Shown: positions 52,509 through 61,219 of the stretch, one piece after another
How the letters are laid out: each line of letters starts with the position of its first letter
How positions within the stretch are numbered: position 1 is the first letter of the stretch
NCBI GenBank assembly: GCA_021793645.1
Contig: JAJYSJ010000001.1
Location: 186,001-250,000, forward strand
Reading direction: 5' to 3'
DNA from: Bacillota bacterium
GTDB lineage: Bacteria; Bacillota; Sulfobacillia; JAJZYS01; JAJYTV01
DNA length: 64,000 bases
Notes under the pieces: generated by a model
The model's database searches: none
Seen by the model: the letters and a program-made list of their open reading frames with translations, nothing else
What the model was told of the DNA's origin: nothing
Position numbers and translations under genes: made by a program

Positions 52509-53533
52509 TGCCGTCCGTGCGCATCGGGGACCTCCCGCTGTCGGCGGGAGGCACCCTTCGCGCGCCAAAGATCGCCTACGAGACGTGGGGCACGCCGTCG
52601 GAAGAAGCGGTGCTGATCTGCCACGCGCTGACCGGCGATGCCCACGTCGCGGCATCCGGCAATCGCCCCGGCTGGTGGGATGGCATTGTCGGTCCGGGCC
52701 GTGCGATCGATACGAGAAGACACTACGTCGTCGCGAGCAACGTGCTCGGCGGCTGCTACGGCAGCAGCGGGCCCGACAGCGCCGGGCTCAGCACCGGGGG
52801 CACACCCTTTCCGCAGGTCTCGGTTGAGGACATGGTGCTTGCCCAGCACCGTCTTCTGCAGTTGCTTGGCGTGCGCAGGCTGCGCCTGGTCGTGGGCGGG
52901 TCGCTCGGCGGACTGCAGGCGCTCTCCTGGGCGAACTGCCGCGAACTGTCGGTGCAGCAGGTCGTCGCGATCGGTGCGAGCGACCGCCTGCCCGCCCTGC
53001 AGCTTGCCCTCTGCCACGCACAGCACGTTGCGCTGGAACTCGGGATCGCCCACGGCGATCCCGAAGGCGGGCTGCGCGCCGCGCGCGCCGTGGCGATGAC
53101 CACCTACCGCACCGACGGCCACTTCGCTGAGCGCTTCGGCCGCACGCCGGCAAGCCGCGCAGACAAGGATCGCACCTTCGCCCTCGAGACGTGGCTCGAC
53201 CACCACGGAGACCGTTTGGCAGAACGCTTCTCCGCCCACAGCTACCTCGTGCTCTCGCGGGCCATGGCGCAGTTTCAGTGGGACGGCGCGGTGCGTCCCG
53301 GCACCCGCGTCGACCTGATCGGCATCACTGGAGACTGGCTGTTCCCGGCGCAGGACGTCGAAGCGCTGCACCGCCGCCTCCGCAATCAGGGAGTGCCCGG
53401 CGGCCACCTTGTGCTCGCGACGGAGATCGGGCACGATGCGTTCCTCGCGGAACAGGCCGCCACAGGGCAGCTGCTGTCAGCGCTGCTCGAGCGCGCAGAG
53501 GGCGCGCGCCCTTCGCAGGCATGCGCCCTCTGA
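52508..53533 (+). CDS. metX: Homoserine O-acyltransferase (alpha/beta-hydrolase type MetX)
   Basis: 341 residues. It acylates homoserine (acetyl-CoA, possibly succinyl-CoA) to feed MetY. KIAYETWGTPSEEAVLICHA, NVLGGCYGSSGP, the nucleophile elbow VVGGSLGGLQALSW with Ser nucleophile, ITGDWLFPAQ (Asp) and EIGHDAFL (His) form the catalytic set. NVLGGCxGSSGP points to the usual acetyltransferase group. The ATG overlaps the metY stop and has no ribosome binding site of its own, so translation is coupled. Confidence 0.96.
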   Translation: MPSVRIGDLPLSAGGTLRAPKIAYETWGTPSEEAVLICHALTGDAHVAASGNRPGWWDGIVGPGRAIDTRRHYVVASNVLGGCYGSSGPDSAGLSTGGTPFPQVSVEDMVLAQHRLLQLLGVRRLRLVVGGSLGGLQALSWANCRELSVQQVVAIGASDRLPALQLALCHAQHVALELGIAHGDPEGGLRAARAVAMTTYRTDGHFAERFGRTPASRADKDRTFALETWLDHHGDRLAERFSAHSYLVLSRAMAQFQWDGAVRPGTRVDLIGITGDWLFPAQDVEALHRRLRNQGVPGGHLVLATEIGHDAFLAEQAATGQLLSALLERAEGARPSQACAL

Positions 53534-53558
53534 CGGTCATCGGCTGGGAAGGCTACTT

Positions 53559-53777
53559 CTAGGCGCGAAACGTCTTGCAGCACGTCTCCTGACAGGTCTT
53601 GGCGGGGGTCTCCCCGACCTCTCGCAGAACTGTCGAGAGCTGCTGCACGTCCACCTGGCCAGGGTAGCGCTGGCCGACCATGTCGCTCGTCACCAGGATC
53701 TCCTTAGCGTCGCAGACATTGCCGTCGCGCCAGTAGTAACAGTTGTCGATCGTGCAACGGACCGTCACCTGCTGCAA
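53559..53777 (-). CDS. DUF1540 domain protein, cysteine rich
   Basis: 72 residues. VRCTIDNCYYWRDGNVCDAK followed by EILV is the DUF1540 pattern (C-x4-C-x(8)-C), likely metal binding; the C-terminal KTCQETCCKTF adds further cysteines. The TTG at 53777 lies 9 nt from GAGGAGG. The role of the family is not established, though some members appear in spore-forming Bacillota. It is convergent to metX with 25 nt between. Confidence 0.82.
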   Translation of the reverse strand: MQQVTVRCTIDNCYYWRDGNVCDAKEILVTSDMVGQRYPGQVDVQQLSTVLREVGETPAKTCQETCCKTFRA

Positions 53778-53885
53778 AGCCAATCCCCTCCTCACCGCTA
53801 GCGTCTCCGTTCGTCGGCGATGCATTGCGTGGAAGGGAAGCTCTGTGTCATGGGCGAAGGCATGGGCGCCGAGGAGGTCTGCTTG

Positions 53886-54779
53886 TTGGAATACGCAATC
53901 GACGTGGGCGGAACGAAGATCGCCTACGCAATCTTGGATGACTCTCGCATCGTTGCCGAAGGATCGCTCGCGACCGACGGAGGCACGCCTGAGGAGCGCC
54001 TGCCGGAGGTCGGGAAAGCGCTGTCTGCGCTTGCCAAGGAAAACGGTTGCCGCCCGACGGTCGTGGGCCTGTCCCTGCCCGGACCGATCGCACGCGGCGT
54101 CCTGCTGCAGGCGCCGAACCTGCACCGCTCGTGGGTTGGACGCCCGATCGACGAGATCCTCCACATGCTGGACCTCGGCGTGCCGGGATCCGCGCAGCGC
54201 GACGCCCTGCTTGGCGGGCTGGGAGAGTATGCCGCAGGTGCAGGACAAGGACTCGACAGCTTTGCCTATCTCACGCTCGGCACGGGCGTCGGAGGCGGAC
54301 TGATCCTGCGTGGAGAGCCCCTGCTGGGAACCGATGGCGCCGCCGGCGAAATCGGCCACCTAACCGTGGAGCCGCGCGGTCCGCTGTGCGGCTGCGGACG
54401 CCGGGGCTGCGTGGAATCCGTCGCGTCCGGCACGGCAATCGCGAAGATCTACGCAGAGGAAACCGGAGAGGAGATCCATGGAGCGGAAATTGCGCAGCGG
54501 GCGCGCGCCGGAGAGCGCGTTGCGCGCCGCGTGTTTGCAAGGGCGGGCAACGCGCTCGGCATAGCCTGCGCCGCCTGGGCACAGGTAGCGAACCCGCAGG
54601 CGGTCATCGCCGGCGGGTCGCTCGCCCAGTCGATGGATCTGCTCAGGCCGTCCCTGGAGCGCACCCTGCAGCGCCATGCCTGGAAGGCAAATCTCCCGCT
54701 GCCGATCCTCGAGGCAAGGCTCGGCGGCCCGGCGCCGCTCGTAGGTGCGGCCTATTACGCACGCAAACGCGGACGCTAG
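53886..54779 (+). CDS. ROK family sugar kinase (glucokinase-like)
   Basis: 297 residues. The N-terminal phosphate loop is AIDVGGTKIAYAIL. GLSLPGPIARGVLLQAPNL, LGTGVGGGLILRGE and the ROK zinc motif GCGRRGCVESVASGTAI are present, with EIGHLTV as substrate/zinc site. It probably phosphorylates glucose or a related hexose with ATP. TTG at 53886 (8 nt from AGGAGG) is preferred over TTG 53883 and the distant upstream ATG. Its stop overlaps the convergent membrane-anchored protein gene by 4 nt. Confidence 0.9.
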   Translation: MEYAIDVGGTKIAYAILDDSRIVAEGSLATDGGTPEERLPEVGKALSALAKENGCRPTVVGLSLPGPIARGVLLQAPNLHRSWVGRPIDEILHMLDLGVPGSAQRDALLGGLGEYAAGAGQGLDSFAYLTLGTGVGGGLILRGEPLLGTDGAAGEIGHLTVEPRGPLCGCGRRGCVESVASGTAIAKIYAEETGEEIHGAEIAQRARAGERVARRVFARAGNALGIACAAWAQVANPQAVIAGGSLAQSMDLLRPSLERTLQRHAWKANLPLPILEARLGGPAPLVGAAYYARKRGR

Positions 54780-55336
54780 CGCGCGGCAGCGATCTGGTCA
54801 AGCGCTAGGGGAAAATTGCTTCCGCCGACTGGTCCGGCCAAGAGAAAGTAGCCGGAGCCGATTTTCCCCTCGGCGAATCGGCGTTCCTGGCCACCCAGCG
54901 TGGCGACGCCCTCACGCACTGCAAGCCCCCGTACCGTCTGTTCGGTCCCTTTGTCGCCGAGCGCCAGCGGCAGCGACGACTGGGCAAGATCCAGATAATT
55001 GCCCTGTGCTTGTCCGTACAGGAGTTCGATGAAGTTCGATTGTCCGCCGACTCCGATGGGGTGGCGAAGACCCTGCGTGAGCGGGAGACCGCCAAGGCTC
55101 TTGTAGACGTGCAGGTACGGCGCGCTCTGCTGCAGTGCGGAGATCTGGGACCTTGGGACGACGTAGCCCGGTGCGCCGAAGACGGAAAAGGACTTCTGCA
55201 GCGGCGACTGCCCAGGCCGGTGCAGAAGGATGAACCCGAGAACGAGCAGGCCGAGCGTAATCCAGGCGATCTGCCGGAAGCGCGAGCGGCCGGACCAGTC
55301 CTGTTTCGCCATGGCGGGTGTATTCGCAGCGGGCAC
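54776..55336 (-). CDS. Membrane-anchored exported protein of unknown function
   Basis: 186 residues. IAWITLGLLVLGFILLH (residues ~24-40) is a single N-terminal anchor; the remainder is predicted outside, with VFGAPGYVVPRSQ, LYGQAQGNYLDLAQSSLPL and GKIGSGYFLLAGPVGG. The GTG at 55336 is chosen since GGGGAGG is 8 nt upstream, whereas the ATG at 55312 has no signal. Divergent from the two-component system, with which it might be linked as a sensed or controlled envelope protein. Family not recognised. Confidence 0.68.
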   Translation of the reverse strand: MPAANTPAMAKQDWSGRSRFRQIAWITLGLLVLGFILLHRPGQSPLQKSFSVFGAPGYVVPRSQISALQQSAPYLHVYKSLGGLPLTQGLRHPIGVGGQSNFIELLYGQAQGNYLDLAQSSLPLALGDKGTEQTVRGLAVREGVATLGGQERRFAEGKIGSGYFLLAGPVGGSNFPLALDQIAAAR

Positions 55337-55445
55337 GCCGTACGCCTCCCCGCGTCGGGCAGGGATGCGCGCAAGCGAAAGCGAAACCTCTGCACAATCC
55401 GGCTGTGCGGCTGCTGGCCGCCAGAGCGAAGCGAGGTTCGAGACC

Positions 55446-56174
55446 ATGTCTACACAGACGTCCCGTATTCTCCTGATCGAGGACGACGCTGCCGTCGCAC
55501 GCCTAGTCGACATCGAACTGCGTCACGCGGCCTTCTCCCTCGACCACCAGGGCACGGGCCACGGCGGCCTTGCCGACGCCGCAAGCGGCAGCTACGATGC
55601 TGTAATCTTGGACCTTTCCCTTCCTGACATTGACGGCATCGAAGTCTGCCGCGCCCTGCGCGCGCTTTCTGACGTCCCGATCCTGATCCTGACGGCGCGC
55701 GGCAGCCTGCCCGAGCGCGTCGAGGGGCTTGATGCGGGGGCCGACGACTACCTTGTGAAACCGTTTGCGCCTGCTGAACTGGTTGCGCGCCTGCGCGCGC
55801 TTTTGCGCCGCAGCCGCCCCGGCGGCGACGCGCCGCAGGCCGTCGTGGATGTGGCAGCCCTGCACGTCGATGCACTGCGCTGGGAGGCAGCCTACGGCGG
55901 GGAACCGCTCACCCTTACCCGACGCGAGTTCGAACTGTTGCGCTGCCTCGCGCTCAACCAGGACACGGCGCTGACGCGGGACATGCTGCTCGAGCGCGTC
56001 TGGGGCTTCCACTACGGCGGACAGAGCAACATCGTCGACGTCTACGTCGGATACCTGCGCCAGAAACTCACTGCAGCCGGTGCACCGCGAATGATCGAGA
56101 CGGTGCGCGGCGTCGGCTACCGCATGCGTGCAACCGAACCGGAGCCGAGCGGAGAGGCGGCCCACGGGGAGTGA
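55446..56174 (+). CDS. Response regulator, OmpR/PhoB family
   Basis: 242 residues. The receiver domain (residues ~7-118) has the acidic pair in LLIEDDAAV, the phospho-acceptor Asp56 in VILDLSLPDIDG, the Thr of ILTARG and the Lys of YLVKPFAP. The C-terminal winged helix includes LTRREFELLRCLAL and VYVGYLRQKLTA plus GVGYRM. It binds DNA on phosphorylation by the kinase encoded next, with which it overlaps (GTGA). The ATG at 55446 has AGCGAGG upstream. Targets unknown. Confidence 0.95.
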   Translation: MSTQTSRILLIEDDAAVARLVDIELRHAAFSLDHQGTGHGGLADAASGSYDAVILDLSLPDIDGIEVCRALRALSDVPILILTARGSLPERVEGLDAGADDYLVKPFAPAELVARLRALLRRSRPGGDAPQAVVDVAALHVDALRWEAAYGGEPLTLTRREFELLRCLALNQDTALTRDMLLERVWGFHYGGQSNIVDVYVGYLRQKLTAAGAPRMIETVRGVGYRMRATEPEPSGEAAHGE

Positions 56175-57511
56175 GTGAGCGCCGGCGGCGAGCGCGTCAG
56201 CCCGCCAGCCTCAGCCGCCGGCTGGCTCTGCAGGCCGGCCTTACGACCGCTGCGATGGTCATCGGTGCGTCCTTGCTGCTCACGGTGTACACAGCGGTGC
56301 ATCAGTTCACGGGTGCGCTCGCCACGGCTCGCAGCACGGCAGGGCTCGTCCTTGACACGCTCGGGCCCGTCGGACCCCAGTCCGCGACAGATCTTGCGCT
56401 GGCGGAGGACACCAACGCGAACGACCCGCACATCTGGATTTACCGCAACGGCGAGCAGATCTTGTCGTCGCCGAACACGGAGACGCATCCCCCGGCGGGC
56501 CCGCGCAACGTGACGCTGTTCCTCGGCAGCGACCCGCGTATCCGGGTCGAACGAACGCACCTCAATGTCGCGGTGCTGCTCGATTTGCCGCTGAACCCGT
56601 CGCTCGTGCTGCTGCGCGACCTCCTCGCGGGCGCCTTGACCATCGGTCTTGCGGCCGCCGCCGGCGGCGGCCTGTTCGGCTACCGCTCAGCCCGGCGGAT
56701 GCTCTGGCCTGTCCAGCGCCTGACGCGCGCTGCGTCGGAGCTTCGCTACGCTGCGGCCGGGGCACGCTTGCCGGAGCTCTCGGCGGCCGATGACGAGATC
56801 GGGCGGTTAGGTCACGTGCTGAACGACCTGATCGGAGACCTTGAAGCGCAGCGCCAGCGCGACCGTGCGATGCTGGCGGAGGCCGCCCACCAGCTCCGCA
56901 CGCCGCTTCAGATCGTCCAGGGCAATGCGAACCTGCTGGCGGAACAGGGACGCCTGGACACCGCCGAGGCTGGTGAATCCTTGCGGGCGATCCAGCAGGC
57001 GATCCAGGGCATGACCACCCTGACCAACGACCTACTCACCCTCGAATCCGCCAGGCGGGAACGGCCCGCCGGACGCGATCTGGCGCTGAGGCCGTGGCTC
57101 GAGCAGATGGCGGAGGACGCCCGGGCCCTCTCCCCTGGTCTGCAGATTGAACTTGCGGCGGTGGCTCCGCAGCACATCGCCACCGATCAGCAGCTCCTGG
57201 AGCGAGCGTACTGGGCCGTACTAGAGAATGCGCTGCACTACACTCCGCAAGGCGGACGGGTCGTTCTCGGCTGTCGCGCAACCACGCGTTCAGCGCATCT
57301 GTACGTTGAGGACAGCGGCCCCGGCATCGCCGCCGACGAGCTGCCGTTCGTGGCTGATCGCTTCTTTCGCGGTCGTGCCGGTCGCGGCAAGAGAGGAACG
57401 GGATTGGGCCTCGCCATTGCGAAGGCGCTCGTGGAAACGTTGGGCGGCGACCTGCAGCTGACCTCGCGCGTTGGCGAGGGCACCACGGCGACGCTCGTCC
57501 TGCCGCGTTGA
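56171..57511 (+). CDS. Sensor histidine kinase
   Basis: 446 residues. TM1 is ~residues 18-42 and TM2 ~158-178, with a ~115-residue extracytoplasmic sensor between. A HAMP domain (~178-232), HisKA with phospho-acceptor His240 in AEAAHQLRTPLQIVQG, and an HATPase domain with N box ENALHYTPQGG, G1 VEDSGPGIA and G2 GTGLGLAIAKALVE follow. It phosphorylates the response regulator encoded upstream. The GTG at 56171 overlaps the regulator stop. The last 222 nt overlap the convergent LCP gene. Confidence 0.95.
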   Translation: MSERRRRARQPASLSRRLALQAGLTTAAMVIGASLLLTVYTAVHQFTGALATARSTAGLVLDTLGPVGPQSATDLALAEDTNANDPHIWIYRNGEQILSSPNTETHPPAGPRNVTLFLGSDPRIRVERTHLNVAVLLDLPLNPSLVLLRDLLAGALTIGLAAAAGGGLFGYRSARRMLWPVQRLTRAASELRYAAAGARLPELSAADDEIGRLGHVLNDLIGDLEAQRQRDRAMLAEAAHQLRTPLQIVQGNANLLAEQGRLDTAEAGESLRAIQQAIQGMTTLTNDLLTLESARRERPAGRDLALRPWLEQMAEDARALSPGLQIELAAVAPQHIATDQQLLERAYWAVLENALHYTPQGGRVVLGCRATTRSAHLYVEDSGPGIAADELPFVADRFFRGRAGRGKRGTGLGLAIAKALVETLGGDLQLTSRVGEGTTATLVLPR

Positions 57512-58276
57512 CAAAAGCCCAAGGTATCGCTTCGCGAACACCCGTGCCGAGGGCGCTGTACGGTAGTGCGATCCTTCCGCCCTGCCAGGGATCAGGCCGC
57601 ACATCAACGGCTCGCGCGCCAGCGCGAGGGTAAGCTTTGCTGCCGCCAGCGGTGAGAGATCGGTCCGTCCGACCTCCGGCAACGTGGCCGCTGCGCGCAG
57701 AAGACCAGAGGGGCCGCTCTGGGGAAGGGCTGCCGCGAATGCCTGCACAAGCTGCATCTGCCGCCGAATGCGGCCAAGGTCTGCGATGGGGTCGCCCCGC
57801 CGCGCCCGCACATAGCGCAGGGCCGCTCGGCCGTCGATGCGATGCGGGCGGCGTGGCAGCGACACTGCGCTTGGACTCCCGGGCAACTCGACGCCGCCCA
57901 CGGAATCCACCAATGCCGCGAAGCCCGAAAAGTCCAGTAGGGCATGGTTCTGGGGCCGCACGCCTAGCGTTGCAGCGAGGGCTGCGTCCAGCGTCTGGAT
58001 TCCGCCGCGGCGCAGGGCCTTCGTCGCCACTGTCATCTGCCCGCTTGGTAGGTGCAGGAGGCTGTCGCGGGGCAGCCACAAGGCGCGCAGGGTCCCCTGG
58101 TCGCGGCGCAGCAGGATGATGCTGTCCGCAGTCCTGCGGATGCCTTCGACTGTGCTGCTGCGAAAGGGCGGTGCGCCGGAATCGTCGTCGACGCCGACCA
58201 GGACCGTCACCCCCGGGGACGGTCCTGGTGGAACCGCTGCGTTCGCGATGCCGAGCAGGACGCCGAGCGCGAGCAT
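57290..58276 (-). CDS. LytR-CpsA-Psr (LCP) family protein
   Basis: 328 residues. N-terminal hydrophobic segment MLALGVLLGIANAAV, then the LCP core: SIILLRRDQGTLRALWLPRD, QTLDAALAATLGVRPQNHAL, DFSGFAALVDSVGGVEL, GRAALRYVRARR and DLGRIRRQMQLVQA, with arginines that bind the lipid pyrophosphate. LCP enzymes attach anionic glycopolymers to peptidoglycan. Homology-like sequence ends around YLGLL near 57515; the final ~75 codons run antisense through the kinase gene with an Arg/Ala-rich shadow-like composition, so the original stop may have been lost. ATG 58276 has GGAGG upstream. Confidence 0.87.
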   Translation of the reverse strand: MLALGVLLGIANAAVPPGPSPGVTVLVGVDDDSGAPPFRSSTVEGIRRTADSIILLRRDQGTLRALWLPRDSLLHLPSGQMTVATKALRRGGIQTLDAALAATLGVRPQNHALLDFSGFAALVDSVGGVELPGSPSAVSLPRRPHRIDGRAALRYVRARRGDPIADLGRIRRQMQLVQAFAAALPQSGPSGLLRAAATLPEVGRTDLSPLAAAKLTLALAREPLMCGLIPGRAEGSHYRTAPSARVFAKRYLGLLSTRQDERRRGALANARGQLQVAAQRFHERLRNGEAQSRSSLAATGTTAKEAISHERQLVGGDAGAAVLNVQMR

Positions 58277-58313
58277 GGCATACCTCCAGGCAGAGCATGC
58301 CCAGTTCGGGCGC

Positions 58314-59129
58314 TCAGCCGGCGCGCCTCAGCCCGAGAAGTGCGCGGATGGTCGCTTCCGATGCCCCTGCCGCCCGCATCAACTGGAGAGCTGTCACGCG
58401 CAGCGCCTGCGCGGAGACTGGCCGTGCAAGCCCTGCGCGATGCGCGGCCCGCGCGCAGACATATTGCACGCCGCGCGCAGAGAGCCGGCCCCCGGTGCGG
58501 TTCCCCCAAAGCGGCGAGGCGGCAGGCAGGGTTCGCAGATAGCGGCGCAACAGGGCTGCGGCGTCGCTGGAGAGGGGTACGGTCCGCTCGGCCTGCGGCC
58601 GACCGCTGACGCGCATCACCCGACGCGCAAGGTCGATGTCGTCGCAGTTGAGGGCAGTGAGTTCCGCCAAGGTGAGTCCATTCGAGACGAGCAATAGCAG
58701 CATCAGGGCGTCGCGCAGCGGTGTCCTGCTGGCTGCCGTTGCGGCGCGCACGAGCGATTGGGCCTCTTGCACTCGCAGGGCGCGTACGCCGCGACGCGGC
58801 CCTCCAGGATACGCCACCTCTCGCGAAGGGTCGCGGGACAGGCCGGCCAAGCGCCATACGGCGCGGTAGAGCGCTCGTACAGCCGCCAATCGACGGGCGA
58901 TCGTCGCCGGCGCGTTGCGGCGCTCGGCGCGCAGGTACATGAGGTATCGTTCGACGCCCAAAGCGGCGCACGCCTCCAGTGCCAGGTCGCTGCGCGACAC
59001 CTGCGTCCTTTCGCTGCAGAAGCGGCCGTAGAGCCTGAGATCGGCGCGGTATGCCGCAACCGTCTGCCGGCACCGGCTGCGGGCGCCGAGTTCGGCCAAG
59101 GCAAGGTCGACGGCTTCGGAATAGAGCAA
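58314..59129 (-). CDS. Tyrosine-recombinase-like protein lacking catalytic residues
   Basis: 271 residues. The N-terminal SAM-like core-binding domain (residues ~1-95, with RSRCRQTVAAYRADLRLYGR) is normal. The catalytic domain follows the XerC/D pattern but Arg I is Thr (SNGLTLAELTALNCDDID), the His of box II is absent (SAQALRVTALQLM) and the protein stops at ALLGLRRAG, before the His/Trp and the Tyr nucleophile. It could bind DNA but should not recombine. TTG start at 59129 with GAGGGGGG upstream; an 8-bp inverted repeat flanks this ribosome binding site. Confidence 0.75.
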   Translation of the reverse strand: MLYSEAVDLALAELGARSRCRQTVAAYRADLRLYGRFCSERTQVSRSDLALEACAALGVERYLMYLRAERRNAPATIARRLAAVRALYRAVWRLAGLSRDPSREVAYPGGPRRGVRALRVQEAQSLVRAATAASRTPLRDALMLLLLVSNGLTLAELTALNCDDIDLARRVMRVSGRPQAERTVPLSSDAAALLRRYLRTLPAASPLWGNRTGGRLSARGVQYVCARAAHRAGLARPVSAQALRVTALQLMRAAGASEATIRALLGLRRAG

Positions 59130-59183
59130 ATCTGCTACCCCCCTCGTCGGAGAATAGCAGATCTTGTCATTTTATGGAAGGTG

Positions 59184-61091
59184 CTAGCGCGACGCATCCT
59201 CCGCCTTCGACTTCGCCTTCTGGATCTTCTTGCGCTCCTCCGCGTCAAGCACGGCCTTGCGTATGCGCAGCGTTTGCGGCGTCACCTCGAGGAGCTCGTC
59301 ATTCGAGAGGAACTCGAGCGAGTCCTCCAGGCTGAGCGTGCGCGGCGTTTGCAGGCGGATGGCTTCTTCCGCCGTGGCATTGCGCACATTCGTGACGTGC
59401 TTGCGCTTGCACACATTGAGATCCAGGTCGCGTTCACGGGTGTGCTCGCCGACGACCATGCCGTGGTACACTTCTGTGCCCGGGCTGATGAAGAAGGCCC
59501 CGCGGTCGGCCAACTGGTCGAGCGCGTAGGACGTCGCCTCGCCGGTCTCGGACGCGACCAGGCTGCCGCGGCTACGTCCCGGCGGGGGCGGTTCTACAGG
59601 GCCATAGCCCGCGAACACGTGGTGCATCGTGCCGTAGCCCTTCGTCGCGGTCAGGAATTCGCCGCGGTAACCGATCAGCCCGCGCGACGGGATGCGGAAA
59701 CGCAACCTGCGCCCCTCCCCGCCGACGTTCTCCATGTCCAGCAGTTCGCCACGCCGGCGTCCGACGCCCTCCATGACAGCCCCGATGTGGGCCTCTGGAA
59801 CGTCCACGAGAAGTTCCTCGAAGGGCTCCTGGATGGCGTCCCCTGCGCCCCGCAGAATCACCTCGGGGCGGGAGACGGCCAACTCGAAGCCCTCGCGGCG
59901 CATCGTCTCGATGAGGATCGAAAGGTGCAGCTCGCCGCGTCCGGCGACGACGAAGGCGTCCGGAGAGTCCGTATCCTCGACGCGCAGCGCGACATTGCGT
60001 TCCAGTTCGCGCGCCAGGCGATCGCGCAGGTGGCGCGACGTGACAAACTTGCCCTCGCGGCCCGAGAAAGGCGAGTCGTTGACCCGGAAGGTCATCGTGA
60101 GGGTCGGCTCGTCGACCGTGAGCACCGGCAACGCCTTGGGCTCCTCCCCTCCGGCGATCGTCTCTCCGACGAAGATGTTCGCAAGTCCCGAGACGGCAAC
60201 GATCTGACCCGCACGCACCGACTCGACCGGGACGCGCTCGAGTCCCTGGTAGACGAACAGCTTCGCCACCTTGCCCTGGGTCTTCGACCCGTCGCGGTGC
60301 ATCCCCGTCACCGACTGGCCCACCGCGATCTCTCCGCGGTGCACGCGCCCGAGCGCGATGCGTCCGAGGTAGTCGTCGTAGTCCAGCGAAGAGACCATCA
60401 TCTGCAGGTCTCCGTCGGGCGTCTCCGGCGCCGGTACGGTGCTGAGGATAGTTTCGAAGAGCGGTCGCAGGTCGCTGCCCAGCTGCTGCCAGTCCAGAGA
60501 CGACGTGCCTGAACGACCGGATCCGTAAAGGACCGGGAAGTCGAGTTGATCCTCCCCGGCGCCAAGCGCGATGAAGAGGTCGATCACGCCGTCGAGCGCC
60601 CTCGGCGAGTCCGCCTCGGGCCGGTCCACCTTGTTGATGAAGACGATCGGCCGCAGGCCGACCTCGAGGGCCTTGCGCAGCACGTAGCGCGTCTGCGGCA
60701 TCGGGCCTTCGACAGCATCCACGACGAGCAGCGCGCCATCCACCATGCTGAGGATCCGCTCCACCTCGCCGCTGAAGTCGGCGTGGCCAGGCGTGTCGAC
60801 GATATTGATCGTATGCGCGTGGTATACGATCGCTGTGTTCTTCGCCAGGATCGTGATGCCGCGCTCGCGTTCCAGCTCGTTGCGGTCCAGCACGCGTTCG
60901 GACACCTGCTGGTTCTCTCGGAACACACCGCTTTGCCGCAGCATGGCGTCCACGAGCGTCGTCTTCCCGTGGTCGACGTGCGCAATGATGGCGATGTTTC
61001 GAATGTCGTCCCTGCGGGCAGCGCCTTTGTGGGTGCCCTGCGCAGATAACTGGTCCAGGGTGCGTCCTCCCGTCTGCAATCGCGAAGTCAC
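59184..61091 (-). CDS. typA: Ribosome-associated GTPase TypA/BipA
   Basis: About 635 residues. G1 [10 protein letters not shown]2 ERERGITI, G3 DTPGHADF, G4 NKVDRPEA; then EF-G domain III/V-like parts and the BipA-specific C-terminal domain ([37 protein letters not shown]). It acts on the ribosome in assembly and stress or cold adaptation. The start is ambiguous: GTG at 61091 (GAGG 9 nt upstream) is taken; CTG at 61058 has a better spaced GGGAGG, and the conserved [16 protein letters not shown] begins after both. Confidence 0.95.
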   Translation of the reverse strand: MTSRLQTGGRTLDQLSAQGTHKGAARRDDIRNIAIIAHVDHGKTTLVDAMLRQSGVFRENQQVSERVLDRNELERERGITILAKNTAIVYHAHTINIVDTPGHADFSGEVERILSMVDGALLVVDAVEGPMPQTRYVLRKALEVGLRPIVFINKVDRPEADSPRALDGVIDLFIALGAGEDQLDFPVLYGSGRSGTSSLDWQQLGSDLRPLFETILSTVPAPETPDGDLQMMVSSLDYDDYLGRIALGRVHRGEIAVGQSVTGMHRDGSKTQGKVAKLFVYQGLERVPVESVRAGQIVAVSGLANIFVGETIAGGEEPKALPVLTVDEPTLTMTFRVNDSPFSGREGKFVTSRHLRDRLARELERNVALRVEDTDSPDAFVVAGRGELHLSILIETMRREGFELAVSRPEVILRGAGDAIQEPFEELLVDVPEAHIGAVMEGVGRRRGELLDMENVGGEGRRLRFRIPSRGLIGYRGEFLTATKGYGTMHHVFAGYGPVEPPPPGRSRGSLVASETGEATSYALDQLADRGAFFISPGTEVYHGMVVGEHTRERDLDLNVCKRKHVTNVRNATAEEAIRLQTPRTLSLEDSLEFLSNDELLEVTPQTLRIRKAVLDAEERKKIQKAKSKAEDASR

Positions 61092-61219
61092 TTCGCCAAA
61101 CCTCGGCAATCAGTACTGCCAGACCCTTAGTGTACCACGAGCAGTCAGCAAGCGGACCGCCGCGCGCTGTGCCCGGACGCGGATTGCGCAGGGCGGGGTC
61201 CAGACCGGCCGGCGCGAGA

